A stretch of DNA of 64,000 nucleotides from contig NC_057922.1 of NCBI RefSeq assembly GCF_018873765.1, positions 14,893,563 through 14,957,562 of the forward strand. Reading direction: 5' to 3'. Shown here piece after piece: positions 1 through 10,769 of the stretch. The translations under genes and the position numbers were made by a program. How positions within the stretch are numbered: the first letter of the stretch is position 1; each line of letters opens with the position of its first letter. The stretch is from Telopea speciosissima. Lineage: Eukaryota; Streptophyta; Magnoliopsida; Proteales; Proteaceae. The notes under the pieces were generated by a model. The model was not told the DNA's origin and ran no database searches. It saw only the letters and a program-made list of their open reading frames with translations.

Positions 1-279
1 TCAGTGACAACAATAAGGTGATGACTGATGAGCCATAGGCAAGTCCAGACACTCAGGAAATGATAGGGAAGAAGACGGCAAAGGAGAGCTTGGAAGGGAA
101 AAAGAAGGGTTGTGAGATAAGTAAAGATAAGAAGTCCAACGAGAGATATTTTGCAAAACAGAGATGGGTTTAGGAGTGGACTGAGTGAACATAACTTGAT
201 TTCTAAAGAGTCCAGATAAAGCGCACAGTGATAGCTATAATACTAGAAATCCACTTAAGATCAAACATAGACATAGTTT

Positions 280-790
280 TGTCATGGTTATTAGAATATG
301 CAGACTAGATATATAAACCAGAATGTTAAAAGAGAGGGAGGATGGAAAAGCTAATTTTGCTTGAAGTGAATGAGAATCTGAGTTCAATGAAGCTGTTCTG
401 AGCTGGATATCTAAGAAAATTTCCTTCTACAAATGTTCTTATTATTGAAGTTCTGTATTTGGTTAGCCAATTAGAATTTGCATTCACCCCAATTTCCAGT
501 CTCCTTTGATCCATTTGATCTTTTGAATGCCAGTTTCAAGTTTCAGTAAGGGGTATGACATGATGTATTGGTCAAACTGTTTCGCCGACAATTCAAACCT
601 ATCAGATCTGTAAAAAATGATTCATAAAACTTTGAAATGCCCATCTCCTTAAGTAGGATTCTGGGATTGCATACGCCTCTGCATGCTCTGCACTCCACAG
701 AAGTGTTAACATTTCCTAATCCTTAAAATTTTGGATCTCATGAGAGAGACACTTGAAGTCTCACAGATGATAATGTCACTAGTTGCCTGC
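280..790. repeat. Diverged repeat unit, first copy
   Basis: This stretch resembles 1900-2360 in the same order: a GA-rich start, a segment ending near a TTTCAAG run, then a matching block around CTCCACAGAAG and the following ATAATG. Identity is low, roughly two thirds by eye, so the duplication is old. No intact reading frame is present. The family is unknown; on the minus strand the second copy has a faint likeness to the tail of a copia-type polyprotein, too weak to rely on. Bases 1-279 show nothing I recognise. Confidence 0.45.
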
Positions 791-799
791 CTCTATATG

Positions 800-1690
800 C
801 TTATAAGTTGACTGAAACATCATCAAGGTTGAGTTGTGACATTGTCAGTTGATGGCATCAGGTGTAGCGTATTATTCGCTATCTTTAATCTTCAGCTCAA
901 AGATCAATTTTAAAGGCCAAATAGAAGAAGAAAAGTAACTCCCATGACACATTAAAGCAAATATGGGGACATTGGGTCACCCTTATCTATGCTGCAGGAG
1001 AGAGAGAGAGAGAGAGAGAGCTGCCTGGACATGGGGATCCATTAAGCAAAATGGACAGAGTACGAGTTGAGATTCAAATCTTATCATTTCCACCCACTTA
1101 GGATATATCCATAAGCAGTGAGTACTTGCTGAATAAAACTCCATTCCAATTGATCATATGCACTTGCCATGTCAATCTTAAGAGCCATGAGACCCAATCT
1201 TCCTCTTCTTTTCTTGTGAATAGTATGAAAGGTTTCATGAGCAAGGAGAATGTTTCCTTGAATTAACCTATTGACTACATAGGCGAAATGGTTGGGAGAT
1301 CTGATTTTTTTTCGAGCAGAGGCATCACCATAAACAAGCAACTTAACTATGATCTTGTAAATGAAGTTGGATAGACCAATTGGGCTGAACTTAACAACTG
1401 AATCAGCCTGTTCCGATTTAGCAATCAGACAAACAAAGGTGTAATTCATCCACTTAGAAAAACAACCTGTTTGGAAAAATTGCCTCAACTCTCCCCAACA
1501 GAGGGCCAGCAAGCTCTACAGAATACCCTGAAAATACATCAGGGCAAGGAGTAGAATTTAGGTTAAGTTGTTACATAATATGAAATATTTCGTGAGCAGA
1601 AGGTGATGCCAATAAGCAATCATTATCTTCTTGCGTAACCTTGTAGTGAATTCCTTCAAGAAAACCATCCAAGGATTATACGGATCAATC
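800..1690 (-). mobile_element. Decayed L1-type LINE, reverse transcriptase fragment
   Basis: The minus strand encodes pieces of a non-LTR reverse transcriptase. Reading from high to low coordinates they are: a segment like NSTPCPDVFSGY near 1550; a block with SPIGLSNFIYKII, RLIQGNILLAHE and ALKIDMASAYDQLEWSF (1084-1512); an LLNGSPCPG-like piece near 1030-1070; and GDPMSPYL near 955-990. Order and spacing match plant L1 elements. A GA microsatellite (about 1001-1020) and several frame changes interrupt the coding sequence, and I saw no endonuclease domain, RNase H or poly(A) tail. This is a dead 5'-truncated copy. Confidence 0.8.
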
Positions 1691-1899
1691 AACTCATCTA
1701 CCACTACATGACATGTGTTGAAGCAAAAAATGCTTCACCAGCTTGATAGACTGTACAATCATTCATCTTCAGTATTTGGTATTTTTGGCCGTTAATAAGG
1801 GTTTTTTGGTCATTAGAATATGCTAAAGCGTTTTTCATGGATCAATCAGTCTGGGTGGCTGGGCACCTCTTGTGACCGAAAAGAATGAAGACTATGATG

Positions 1900-2360
1900 G
1901 CAAGAGTTAAAGACTACCTAAATATCAACCAAAATGATGAAAGAGAGGAGGATAGGGACTAGGGAGCTTTCATTTGAACAGAATGAGAATCTTTCACTGA
2001 GCTATTGTGAGTGAGATACGTTTATCTCTTTCACCAATGTGCCAAGAATTTGCATCCATCACAATGTCAATCTTCTTCAATGATGAATTCTAAATTCCGG
2101 TTTCAAGAGTATCGGTATTGGATATGAGGGGCTGGACTACTTATTGGTACCTATCCAGATGGATTTGCAAACAGCTCCAATTCAGACTGATTTCATCCAA
2201 AGACTGATATGTAATACCTTGGAATGCCAATCTCCATGAGCAGGAGGACTATGGCATTTGTGCAATTCTTCACTCCACAGAAGTTGTAGAACAGTGCCTC
2301 ATCCTTCATGCTTGAGGGACGTTTGAAATGTCAAGGATCATAATGCTATTAATTTCCTCT
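1900..2360. repeat. Diverged repeat unit, second copy
   Basis: Partner of 280-790, lying on the other side of the LINE fragment. The best matching block is around 2224-2345. No open reading frame is convincing. The two copies flanking the LINE could be remains of one larger element split by it, or two independent insertions. Confidence 0.45.
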
Positions 2361-3417
2361 AGCTATTGTAAGTGATCAAGCATTAGTGTTGAGATGGGTA
2401 CACCCCCCCGCCCCCAAAATGAAAAGCTGGCTATGTATGTTTTTAAGAAACTCTCCGAATCCCCTCTTTGCCATTGCAGTTGTTGTCAGGCATGAAGATA
2501 CTATTGTCCATGAATGATAAGGGTTTATTAGATTTGTGAATGAGGAAATGACAAGAGATTTTCATGGATCACTGTTTGTGTGGACTTCACCCATGCTTTG
2601 TGTTGCATCAGAGGTAGCAGCCCTTGGCCATGGTATATGTAGGGCGCTGTGGGTTAATTCCAGTGTACATTTTCTTGAGACATTGATAGGTGGGCTGCTT
2701 TGGGCAAATTTTGTATGGTCAGGAACCCCTTCCCTTCTGTAAACGAGGTGTTTTGTGTCACCTCGTCAGTTCCTAGTGACATATTTCACGCTGTTGAGAA
2801 GAATGTTAAGACATGTCGATGGTCGCAGTTGGATTGTCCAGTCTGATGGTTGCTCGCTCATCGACAAAAAAGTCAATGGTTGCAGTTGATTGTCTGGTCT
2901 GATGGTCCTTTAAAAAAAATCTTTCTTGCATCCCTCAAGATGTTACAAGGCAGGCAACTTTGAAGCACATCTACAGATTAACTCAAAGGGGTCTTGAAAA
3001 AGACTATGTTCTGTCCTTGGGAAATCTGTTTTGACACTATGACTTTTAAAGAGTGACCTTAAATATTGACTAGAGGTTTTGCAAATTAATACGTATCTGG
3101 TGAAGAGTTCTGCAGGTATCAAAATCACAGCATTCTTAAGTGGAAGAGATGGAGTAGAAGTTTAGATATACAAACCTGTGAATTTGAAGTGCCCTTGCTG
3201 TGCTTGATCTTTAGCCAACAGATCAAGGTAGTCTCCGTACGGTTGCAAGCCCATATTTTAAGGCCAATATATAGGAAAAACTAAATCGCATTCCTCATTT
3301 TAGGATCTAACTCTAATATCACAGCAAAGAACTGAAAGGATTCTAAAAAGTACTCCTATGTTGTGATTAGATTACAAGAATCTAAAAACACAATAGCTTA
3401 TAACAATCCTTCTGAAC
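2361..3417. other. Gene-free stretch
   Basis: AT-rich intergenic DNA with short spurious reading frames and a C-rich run near 2402. I see no gene, tRNA or recognisable transposon. Confidence 0.5.
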
Positions 3418-3433
3418 AACTATTGATGGTCAT

Positions 3434-3534
3434 ACCCCAAAGGGGTAGCTCAGTTGGCAAAGACCAACACCTCATAATTAAGAGGTCACGAGTTCAAATC
3501 TCCTTAGGGGGCCTATCTATCCAAAAAAAAAAAA
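3434..3534 (+). mobile_element. Very short tRNA-derived SINE or retroposed tRNA pseudogene
   Basis: The sequence has a tRNA-like A box (TAGCTCAGTTGG, 3446-3457), a B box (GAGTTCAAATC, 3490-3500) and an A-rich tail of about 14 bases, all within about 100 bp. It is bracketed by a 16-bp direct repeat with one mismatch (3418-3433, AACTATTGATGGTCAT; 3535-3550). Tail plus long target duplication indicates LINE-assisted retroposition. The anticodon-arm region does not fold into a normal seven-base loop, so it is not a working tRNA. There is almost no body beyond the tRNA part, which is unusually small for a plant SINE. Confidence 0.75.
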
Positions 3535-3550
3535 AACTATTGATTGTCAT

Positions 3551-4184
3551 TATCTTCAAAATGCACTGAAATTCCTTTGGGGAAAGACCACTGCTTAAAG
3601 ATTATACAAATTGATTCACCACTCTGTTTTTTAATGAAATGTGAGTCTCATTTTGTTCAATTATAATGGTAAAGAAACAGAGGAAGCACCAGAACTCAAA
3701 TTCTAAATGCATGCCCATTATCATCCTACCAACCCATACCCCGAAAAGCCTTAAAACACAGAACGTATAAATTATGCTTGAATCCCAAGAAACCATATTT
3801 GAAGCAGTTGGCATTTAGTTGAACTCATTTCTTGTTACTACATTTGGGAAAAATAATTCAGTTTTCACATTGAAAGGGGAGATGAAAAACTCACAATATA
3901 TTCAATTAAAAAAAGATAAGGAAACAAAGGGAAGCAGAAGAATTCAAATTGTAAATAAATACTCATCTCCATCCTATCAAGCCATAGCCCCAAAAGCCTT
4001 GGAACCCAGATCACATGAATACAAAAGATGCAAGTTGCATTCTTGGTTCCCCAAGAAACTCAAATTGAATGATGCAGTTCACATAGGTTTCCAGATGGTC
4101 TTAACTTGATCGATACAAATCAACATATCAGAGGGACCATGGTAGCAGCATGAGCAAACAAATCAAACCCTTCTGTCAACTTCT
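3551..4184. other. Gene-free stretch downstream of GXM gene 1
   Basis: AT-rich DNA with no supported gene. Its right part should hold the 3' untranslated region of the minus-strand GXM gene that ends at 4185. I saw no other element. Confidence 0.5.
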
Positions 4185-5030
4185 CTAGGTGGAACTGGAA
4201 GGGCAAAAAGGCCTATCAGGACTGTCTCTGTGACTTGGAATTGTGAAGTGCCTAATAAGACCTTCTTGCTCCTTCATGTACCCTTCACACAAAAAGGTCT
4301 TGGAGAACTTATCCTCCACGACCCTGTTCACATCATGCACAAACACATCAGTCTCTCCTTCTTTCCTATTCCTAGCCATCATTCCAGCAGTATAGATAGC
4401 TCCCATCCTCCCTGGTGCATCATCGTGATAGCCCGTCGGTGCATCCACCATTATCAAATCCCACTCTACCTCATAAACCACTTGTGGCAATGCCTTCAAC
4501 ATGAGCTGACACTTAGAATTCTCTCTATCACTCACAACCGTACACTCCTTTTCCTTACCAATCCTCAAAAGGTTCTCTGCATCTCTCACTTTGGTCTCAT
4601 ACCCAACATGATAAACCTCTAAATTTGAAAACTTCTGCTTGATTAGCTTGATCCACGATTCATCTTCGTCGAGAAAAACCGTTCGCCCACCATAATTCAA
4701 AGAGCTCCAGAGAGGGCTATCATGGCCAAGGCCAAAGACTAGGAAATTGCAGGGGGACTTCTTGTCTAGGACTCTAGCTGAGACTGATATCTCTTTGAAT
4801 GTTTGTTGTGGGGTGGTATTTGAGGTTGAGTAGTGAATCAGAGCTTGGACTAATGGTGTTGGGATCTTGTTACATGTTTCTGTTGATTTGATTTCTGGAA
4901 TTGGAGATAATGGGTTGTTCTGGAAAGAAGAAGGTAAGAAGCTTGACCTGAACATCAAGAGGAGGAAAGCAAGGAAGAAACCAAAGATGAGAAGCTTGAC
5001 TTGAAGAGGCAATTGAGTTGCAGATCCCAT
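4185..5030 (-). CDS. GXM: Glucuronoxylan 4-O-methyltransferase-like protein (GXM, DUF579), copy 1
   Basis: A complete intronless gene of 281 codons. Enzymes of this family transfer a methyl group from S-adenosylmethionine to O-4 of glucuronic acid side chains on xylan, in the Golgi during secondary-wall formation. The protein is a type II membrane protein: a short basic-hydrophobic N-terminus with one membrane segment (about residues 11-29), a low-complexity stem, then the DUF579 domain from about residue 55. Visible family motifs are NFLVFGLGHDS (95-105, the AdoMet-site region), FLDEDESW (119-126), VDAPTGYHDDAPGRM (195-209) and VHDVNR (231-236). Length matches Arabidopsis GXM proteins, which are about 280-300 residues, and differs from the longer-tailed IRX15 branch. 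The start is the first in-frame ATG before the membrane segment. A second copy lies 5.7 kb away on the same strand. Confidence 0.93.
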   Translation of the reverse strand: MGSATQLPLQVKLLIFGFFLAFLLLMFRSSFLPSSFQNNPLSPIPEIKSTETCNKIPTPLVQALIHYSTSNTTPQQTFKEISVSARVLDKKSPCNFLVFGLGHDSPLWSSLNYGGRTVFLDEDESWIKLIKQKFSNLEVYHVGYETKVRDAENLLRIGKEKECTVVSDRENSKCQLMLKALPQVVYEVEWDLIMVDAPTGYHDDAPGRMGAIYTAGMMARNRKEGETDVFVHDVNRVVEDKFSKTFLCEGYMKEQEGLIRHFTIPSHRDSPDRPFCPSSST

Positions 5031-6367
5031 TTTTGAACTGTGTTCGAATTGGTTTCCTGAGGGTATTTTCCAGTTTGGGTTGGGATTGGAAGTAAAGAGA
5101 AGGGGAGAAATTTCTTGGGACTCAAAGTCAGGGTTTAGGTGCTGGGTGAGACAATTGTTGAGACTTTCCCTTAGCCGTTACAGTGTCTTAACTCCTAATT
5201 GAGAGAAGCACGCACAGTCAGGGTTGTGCTCCTTTGGTTAAATTAATTGGATTGGAATCTTTGGAATATTAGAATCTTATCTAACCTTCATTTTTTAAAT
5301 TTGCCTGCCATTTATGTAACTGCTTCCTTGTTTTAATATGGTTTAGGTGTTAGTTAAATTTAATTATTGTCTTAAACTGGTGCTATGATTGGGTGATTTT
5401 CTACAGTATTAGGTAAGAGTGCTTGGCTGTTTTACGAAGGGTTTTTATTAAATAAAGCCAAGATTTAGAAAGAAATCCATATGTCCTAATCAAAGACCGC
5501 TGGTATGGAATCTTTGTAGAATACCAAGTGGTTAGGATAATATATTGTTTTTTGTTTTTGTTTGGTAAGATAGGATAATATATTGTCACACATCAATGAT
5601 GGTCTACCAAATATGCAGTGGACGTCAGATCATTTCTCCATTGCATGGGAACCCCGCGGCCGATTAGTGCTCTTTTACCCCCAATATACGCTACTTAATC
5701 ACGTGGTCCCTACGCCAGGGGAGGGACCAATGGAAGCAAAGGCCCCAAGCATCTAAGAGTCGGGTTCAATAAATGAGTTTTCTCTTGACAAAAAAAAAAC
5801 AAGTATTTGGGCGTAGGGAGTGCGATCAAGCAATTTTCTTTTTCCCTAATAAAATATATGATTTTTGTGGGCTATCCTCTAATCTTGATCCTACGATTGA
5901 AAGTTTGTTATTTTTTATGGGACAAGACTCGTGCACAGGAGATTCTCCCATCGAACCTATCATTTTGGATGGCCATTTATATCCATACAACTATGTCATG
6001 CAGGGCGTGCATGAATACTATTGCCATTTTTTATTCGGAGAAAAGTTCTCTTTAGGAGACTGTACCGCCCACGCCAAGATATAGAAAGGGGAGGAAGGAG
6101 ACCAAATGACCACCCCAATCTCATGAAAGATAGAAATTCCACCCCTATGATACAAACTCACATACTTTCATTGGCTACCGTGCACGCACAAGGGCCACAT
6201 TCCTCCTGTGAGATCGTCGACCCTTTTTATTTTATTGGAATCTTTTGTAGTATGATTGAGTTTTCCTTTACATGGAAGAATTCTTCACCATTTGTAATGG
6301 GACGGTATGATTGAGCTCTAGTAATAATGCAATATCATATTTTTATATATACATAAAAATAGGGAGA
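5031..6367. other. Upstream region of GXM gene 1; no gene seen
   Basis: Contains the promoter of the minus-strand GXM gene. No TATA box stands out near its start. Short overlapping frames at 5773-6314 have no recognisable domain and odd composition, so I do not call them genes. No repeat was recognised in this part. Confidence 0.5.
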
Positions 6368-6494
6368 ATATTCTCTGTGCCTCAGCGTGCAAGCTGCGCT
6401 CAGACACATGGGTAGCCTGTGCAAGGGGGCAGGGTGGTCATTGCATCCACCCCATGTGCCTAGGCACAGCCTGCGCTGCGGCATAGAGCAACAA
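6368..6494. repeat. Short GC-rich foldback (MITE-like), copy 1
   Basis: About 127 bp whose ends are inverted repeats: CTCTGTGCCTCAGCG at the left and CGCTGCGGCATAGAG at the right. The centre is GC-rich (AGCCTGTGCAAGGGGGCAGGG). A related copy in the opposite orientation is at 39288-39412, sharing the CAGACACATGGG and GGTGGATGCAATGACCA segments. No coding capacity. Confidence 0.7.
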
Positions 6495-6615
6495 CAAAAA
6501 TTCCTTGTTTACATTTTTATATAAATGCTCGATGATTATTTATCTAGTCTTTTCTCCTCAAGGGCCTACATGCCAACCACAAGTTAAGGGTGGAATGCTA
6601 CATGATTTAAAAATA

Positions 6616-7838
6616 GGAGCAATTACCAGCACTACCCTACACTTAACCTATATTTATTAAAACTATCCTACCTTAAACTTCTCTTCTGAAATTACCCTGC
6701 TTTTAAACTTTTACATCCCCTTCTACCCTCATGTTTTTAAATACCCAGAGTGCCCTTCCTTTTCACCTAGTAACCTGCTAATCTATTTAACCTACCATTC
6801 ATCTTCTACAAAGCACCCACCTGCTTCTTCTCTCTCCCGTTTTTACTCCATTCGGTTATTTTATATATTTTTGTTTTTTCTTCAATCTATCTATTTAATT
6901 AATTTTTTATTCAATATTTCATCCTCATCGTTCTTCTTCGAACAAATCATGGTTCTAAGTATCGGTATCGTATCGCCCGTAATGGGCGATACATACCGGC
7001 TTTGCTAGTCACCGATATCGATACTGTATCGATAGCATGGTACGAATAAGGGGTAATTTTGCCCGATACAACCGATCCAGGCCAATACTATATCGATTTT
7101 GTAAGTTACCGATACCCGTTCTGATACCGTGCACTAAAACCATGAAACAGATCGACTCTGTTCAAAGCACCCCACTTCTTCTCTCTTTTATTCAATTTAC
7201 TTTTTACAAATTTTGAAGAGAGTTGATCTGTTCCATGGTTTTAGTGCACGGTATGGGAATGGGCATCAGTAGCCTGCAAAACCGATATGATACCGATATA
7301 GTATTGGCCTGGATCGGCTGTATCAGGCAATTATCCCTGAATTTCCTTAAAAATGAGTTTTCTAACCATTTTACCCCTTGTCCGTACTGTGCTATCAATA
7401 CGGTATTGACACAATATTGGTATCAATGACTAGCAAAATCGGTACGTATTGTCTGATACGGGCGATTCGATACCGATACTTAGAACCATGATCTATTTGA
7501 AGAAGAATGATGATGACGAAATATTGAATAAAAAATTAATTAAATAGAAAAATTGAAGAATAAATGAAAAAAATAATCTGAATGGAGTAAAAAACGGGAG
7601 AGAGAAGAAGCGGGTGGGTGCTTTCAGTTTTTACTATTTTAATGACAAAAATAGTAAAAATTAGAAGATGAATGGTAGATTAAATAGATTAGCAAGTTAC
7701 TAGGTGAAAAAAAAAGATAATCTGAATATTTAAAAACATGTGGGTAGATGGAGATGTAAAAGTTTAAAAGCAGGATAATATTAGAAAAGAAGTTTTAGTA
7801 AATATAGGCCAGTGTTGGGTTGTGATAATAATTGCCCC
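6616..7838. mobile_element. Long-armed foldback element of about 1.2 kb
   Basis: The left arm (6616 to about 7190) and right arm (about 7205 to 7838) are inverted copies of each other over nearly their full length. The outer ends read GGAGCAATTA at left and TAATTGCCCC at right. Matching inner blocks include the AACCTATATTTATTAAAAC segment, the CACCTAGTAACCTGCTAATC segment and, near the centre, ACCATGGAACAGATC-type sequence. Each arm contains a cluster of degenerate GTATCGGTATCG words also found elsewhere in the window. No transposase is encoded. The flanks both contain ATTTAA, but a clean target duplication is not obvious, so the superfamily is unresolved. Long-TIR Mutator-like or foldback types are candidates. 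Confidence 0.8.
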
Positions 7839-8070
7839 ATTTAATACGCTACTATTATGTGTTCTTTGTTGCCCTTTCACATCCTCAGGTCCTCAATACA
7901 TAATAGTACGATTAGGTAGACCCCCCTGTTTGTGTGTTTCAACTTTTTTAAACAATATTCTTATGGGATCACTTTTCTCGTACGTCTTTGATCCACGCGT
8001 CAATTCCACCAAAGTCGAAGATTTCTTTTTTTTTTTTTAAATTTGAAATTTTATCATGGATGACTGTTGC

Positions 8071-8078
8071 GGGTAAAT
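8071..8078. repeat. 8-bp target-site duplication of hAT element, left
   Basis: GGGTAAAT directly left of the element, repeated exactly at 9527-9534. Eight bases is the hAT superfamily hallmark. Confidence 0.9.
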
Positions 8079-9526
8079 TAGAGATGTAAACGAATAGTCG
8101 AAAATCCGTATTTGATCCGGGTTCGTATTCGTTTATCAGGATTCGTATTCAAAAATTCACTATCCGGAAATTATCTGAATCCGTCCGAAACTAATCAAAT
8201 ACAAATATGGTAATTCATGTTTTTGATCGATTATTATCCGATTCGTTTAGCTATTCGACGGTATTAAAATATCCGAAATAAAATATTCATATCCGTCTAT
8301 CCGATTAAGTTGCCTTCTTGGATCTTGTATTTTATTTATATTTATAACTTAGTAGCTAGTAAGTTAGAAAACATGATTGTTTTATATATATTACTATTTG
8401 ACTATGATAGATGTTATCATATACCTATTAGAAAAACATATAAAAACAAAACAAAAAGTAGAAATGCATAAAAAATGTAAATAAGACCGAAAAAAAAAAG
8501 AAGGAATTAAGACAGTCACAAGTAAAAATGTAAATAAGACAAAAAAAGATAGAAAAGCCAAAAGTATCGATGGAAACTTGGAAAGCCAAAAACCTCTTTG
8601 AAAATTGAAATCTCGGATTCTCGATCTCTCAACTCTCAACTCTCAAGACTCTCAAGTATAACCTTAAAGCTCAACGTTCTCTTTGCCTTCCATTCGCTGT
8701 GATTACAAATCTACAATCCCTCTTTCTCTCTAGTTTCATATACATATCGTTTCATGCCTTCCTGCACACATCTTCGTTGTTACAAGAGACGTCGTTCTGC
8801 ATGCGCAATCACTAGTAGCAACTGTCAAAGGTAAGTCTCTCTCTCTCTCTCTCTCTCTATTGTTTCATATGCATCGTTTTCTTCTTTATAGCGTTACCCC
8901 TTATGCCATTTCTATCATTCTAATTTCTAACGAATCCATCTCTTGGATTGTCATCTGAAGTCCCAGAATTCATTGTTCAGGTTGTCGATCTCAAGCCTGT
9001 CGGCAACAGATTTACGTGAGTTTCTATCTTTCAGATTCTTTTTTTTTTTTTTTTTTTTTAATTGTATGAATCTGGTTGTTGTATGTTGGATTTGTTATTA
9101 GTCTTATCTACAGTATCACCTATTGCTTTATATTTGTTGGGTTGTTCCATATTCGGATACTGCAGGTTTGGTTGGGTTTTAGATCAGGCTTTTCTGTTTT
9201 ATTATATTCATGAGTGAAATCTTTAAATTGGACTTTGGAGGAACTTGCAAACAGGATTTAAGAAGAAATAAAGCTCAATAAATAGAAAACAGTAAGCAGA
9301 CAATCGAACGGTAATCGGATAGAAACATTCGGATATTTGGTATCTGTTGCTAAACGAATCGAACCGGATAAATATCCGGAATCCGTTTAACAAGTCGAAT
9401 TCGAATTTGATATTGTGTTATTATATTCGGCGGATATTCGGATCGAATTCGGATAGTGGAATTATAAACGAATTTGAATTCGAATAGAACCCAATCCAAT
9501 TCGAATTCGATCCGTTTACATCTCTA
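8079..9526. mobile_element. Non-autonomous hAT transposon, 1.45 kb
   Basis: The element starts TAGAGATGTAAACG and ends CGTTTACATCTCTA, perfect 14-bp terminal inverted repeats. Identical 8-bp target duplications lie outside. Subterminal regions are rich in ATCCG/CGGAT and CGAATTCG words on both sides, as is usual for hAT elements whose transposase binds subterminal repeats. No hAT transposase reading frame is present. The interior (about 8590-9060) is different in composition: it looks like a gene fragment, with a pyrimidine-rich leader, a GTAAGT donor near 8832 and a short exon-like stretch at 8954-9015. A run of about 21 T follows near 9040. Perfect ends and target sites suggest a fairly young insertion. 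Confidence 0.92.
8954..9015 (+). pseudogene. Possible captured fragment of a replication protein A large-subunit gene
   Basis: Inside the hAT element, this stretch reads EVPEFIVQVVDLKPVGNRFT and is followed at once by a GTGAGT splice-donor sequence. From memory, the pattern QVVDLKP-G-NR-F/Y resembles the start of the N-terminal OB fold of RPA1 (RPA70) proteins. The match is short, about 20 residues, and the neighbouring exon does not clearly continue the domain. Treat it as a candidate transduplicated exon, not a gene. Confidence 0.4.
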
Positions 9527-9739
9527 GGGTAAATCTCGGACTAAAGGATTAGAATAGGTAATGAAAGGGGAGGGGGAGAAAGCCACCGGAAAACCGGAAT
9601 CCCTTCCCCTCTTTCTCTCTTTTCTCTTTCACTACTCGCTCCCTCTCTTCCTTTCTTGTGAGTTATCAATTCTTTTTCATTTTTTTGTATCATTTCATTT
9701 CTTATTAAATTTTTCATATTTTTATTGGTTAAAGATTTC

Positions 9740-9868
9740 GTACATGATTGTGTATGGTGCACGATCATGCCTTCAATTGTTGGATGGCGATGAGAAATTG
9801 TGTACTATACATAGTCATGTCCATCCAATGGTTGAGAATACAATCGTGTATCATGCACGGTCATGTAC
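9740..9868. repeat. Small foldback (MITE-like)
   Basis: The ends are inverted repeats: GTACATGATTGTG at left and its approximate complement ending CATGTAC at right. The centre contains repeated GCACGATCATG and GTCATGTCCATCCAATGG segments. About 129 bp, no coding capacity. Confidence 0.55.
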
Positions 9869-10769
9869 AAAAACCTTTCCCTTTTTTTTTTTAATCTTTT
9901 ATTCCTTTTTTAATTTATATTCAAATTCAACATAATGTTTTTATATATCGGTCTATTGAGATCGATATCGTTAAAGATTTAAAAAAAAAAAAAAAATAGT
10001 AAAATTCGTATCGAATCGAGGATGATCTGATATCAATACATATCAATCAACATAGTGAAATATGACGATTTGGCAATTTGATGCTATGGTGCAATTGATA
10101 GTGATTTTTTAAACTCAATAATAAAAAAAAAGGGGAAAAAGAATGCCACACCCCATGGAAAGACAGAAATTTCTGAAGGCGTGATAGTCATTTAGCACGG
10201 CCTTGTGTCTAGGTGCAGGAGCCACATATGATCAAGTAGCGTTCTCTTTCCTTGATAAAAAATGTTATCACTTTAAAACCATGGTAAATAATGTGAGATA
10301 ACCCATGAAATACCACTTGAAGGTTTAACCCAAAAGTTAATTAAACTATTAGGTATAAATAGTCCAATGGGGGATAAGGGATGTGAACTATAAATCTAGA
10401 ATTCCCAACATTTCAACATAATATAATTGAGATTAGCATAAGTGAATTAGAAGTAATTGATTCCCTCAATTTTGATCCAATTTTTTTCAAACTATCTGAC
10501 CTAGTTAATACTACATCCAAGCCCTTGAAGGCTATAGGTTATTTTCTTTTTCTCCCTCGAAAATGGAAAAAGTAACCCAAAAAAAGAAAGGAAAAAAGGA
10601 AACTGTTACTGTGAGGGATAAACATATTTTTTCTGAAAATCTTATCAAGAATAAAATTCTTCAAATTCAAATTCAAATTAAAAAAAAAAAAAAAAAAAAA
10701 AACAAAGAATAGTCACAAATGGCAGAAGAGAGATGGAGTACTCTCATGCATCAAAAGATAGTAATTCTC
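9869..10769. other. Gene-free stretch downstream of GXM gene 2
   Basis: AT-rich with poly(A) and poly(T) runs (for example near 9980 and 10680-10702). The right end should contain the 3' untranslated region of GXM gene 2. A segment near 10195-10260 shares AGGTGCAGGAGCCA and GCGTTCTCTTTC-like words with 30240-30425, probably a dispersed repeat. Confidence 0.45.

Noticed and set aside
3446-3510. A functional tRNA gene
   Set aside because: A and B boxes are present, but the anticodon loop does not fold to seven bases, and the A tail and target duplication show a retroposed copy.
5773-6314. Three overlapping plus-strand frames of 82-103 codons
   Set aside because: Overlapping frames with no family resemblance and no splice-compatible structure; chance frames in AT-rich DNA.
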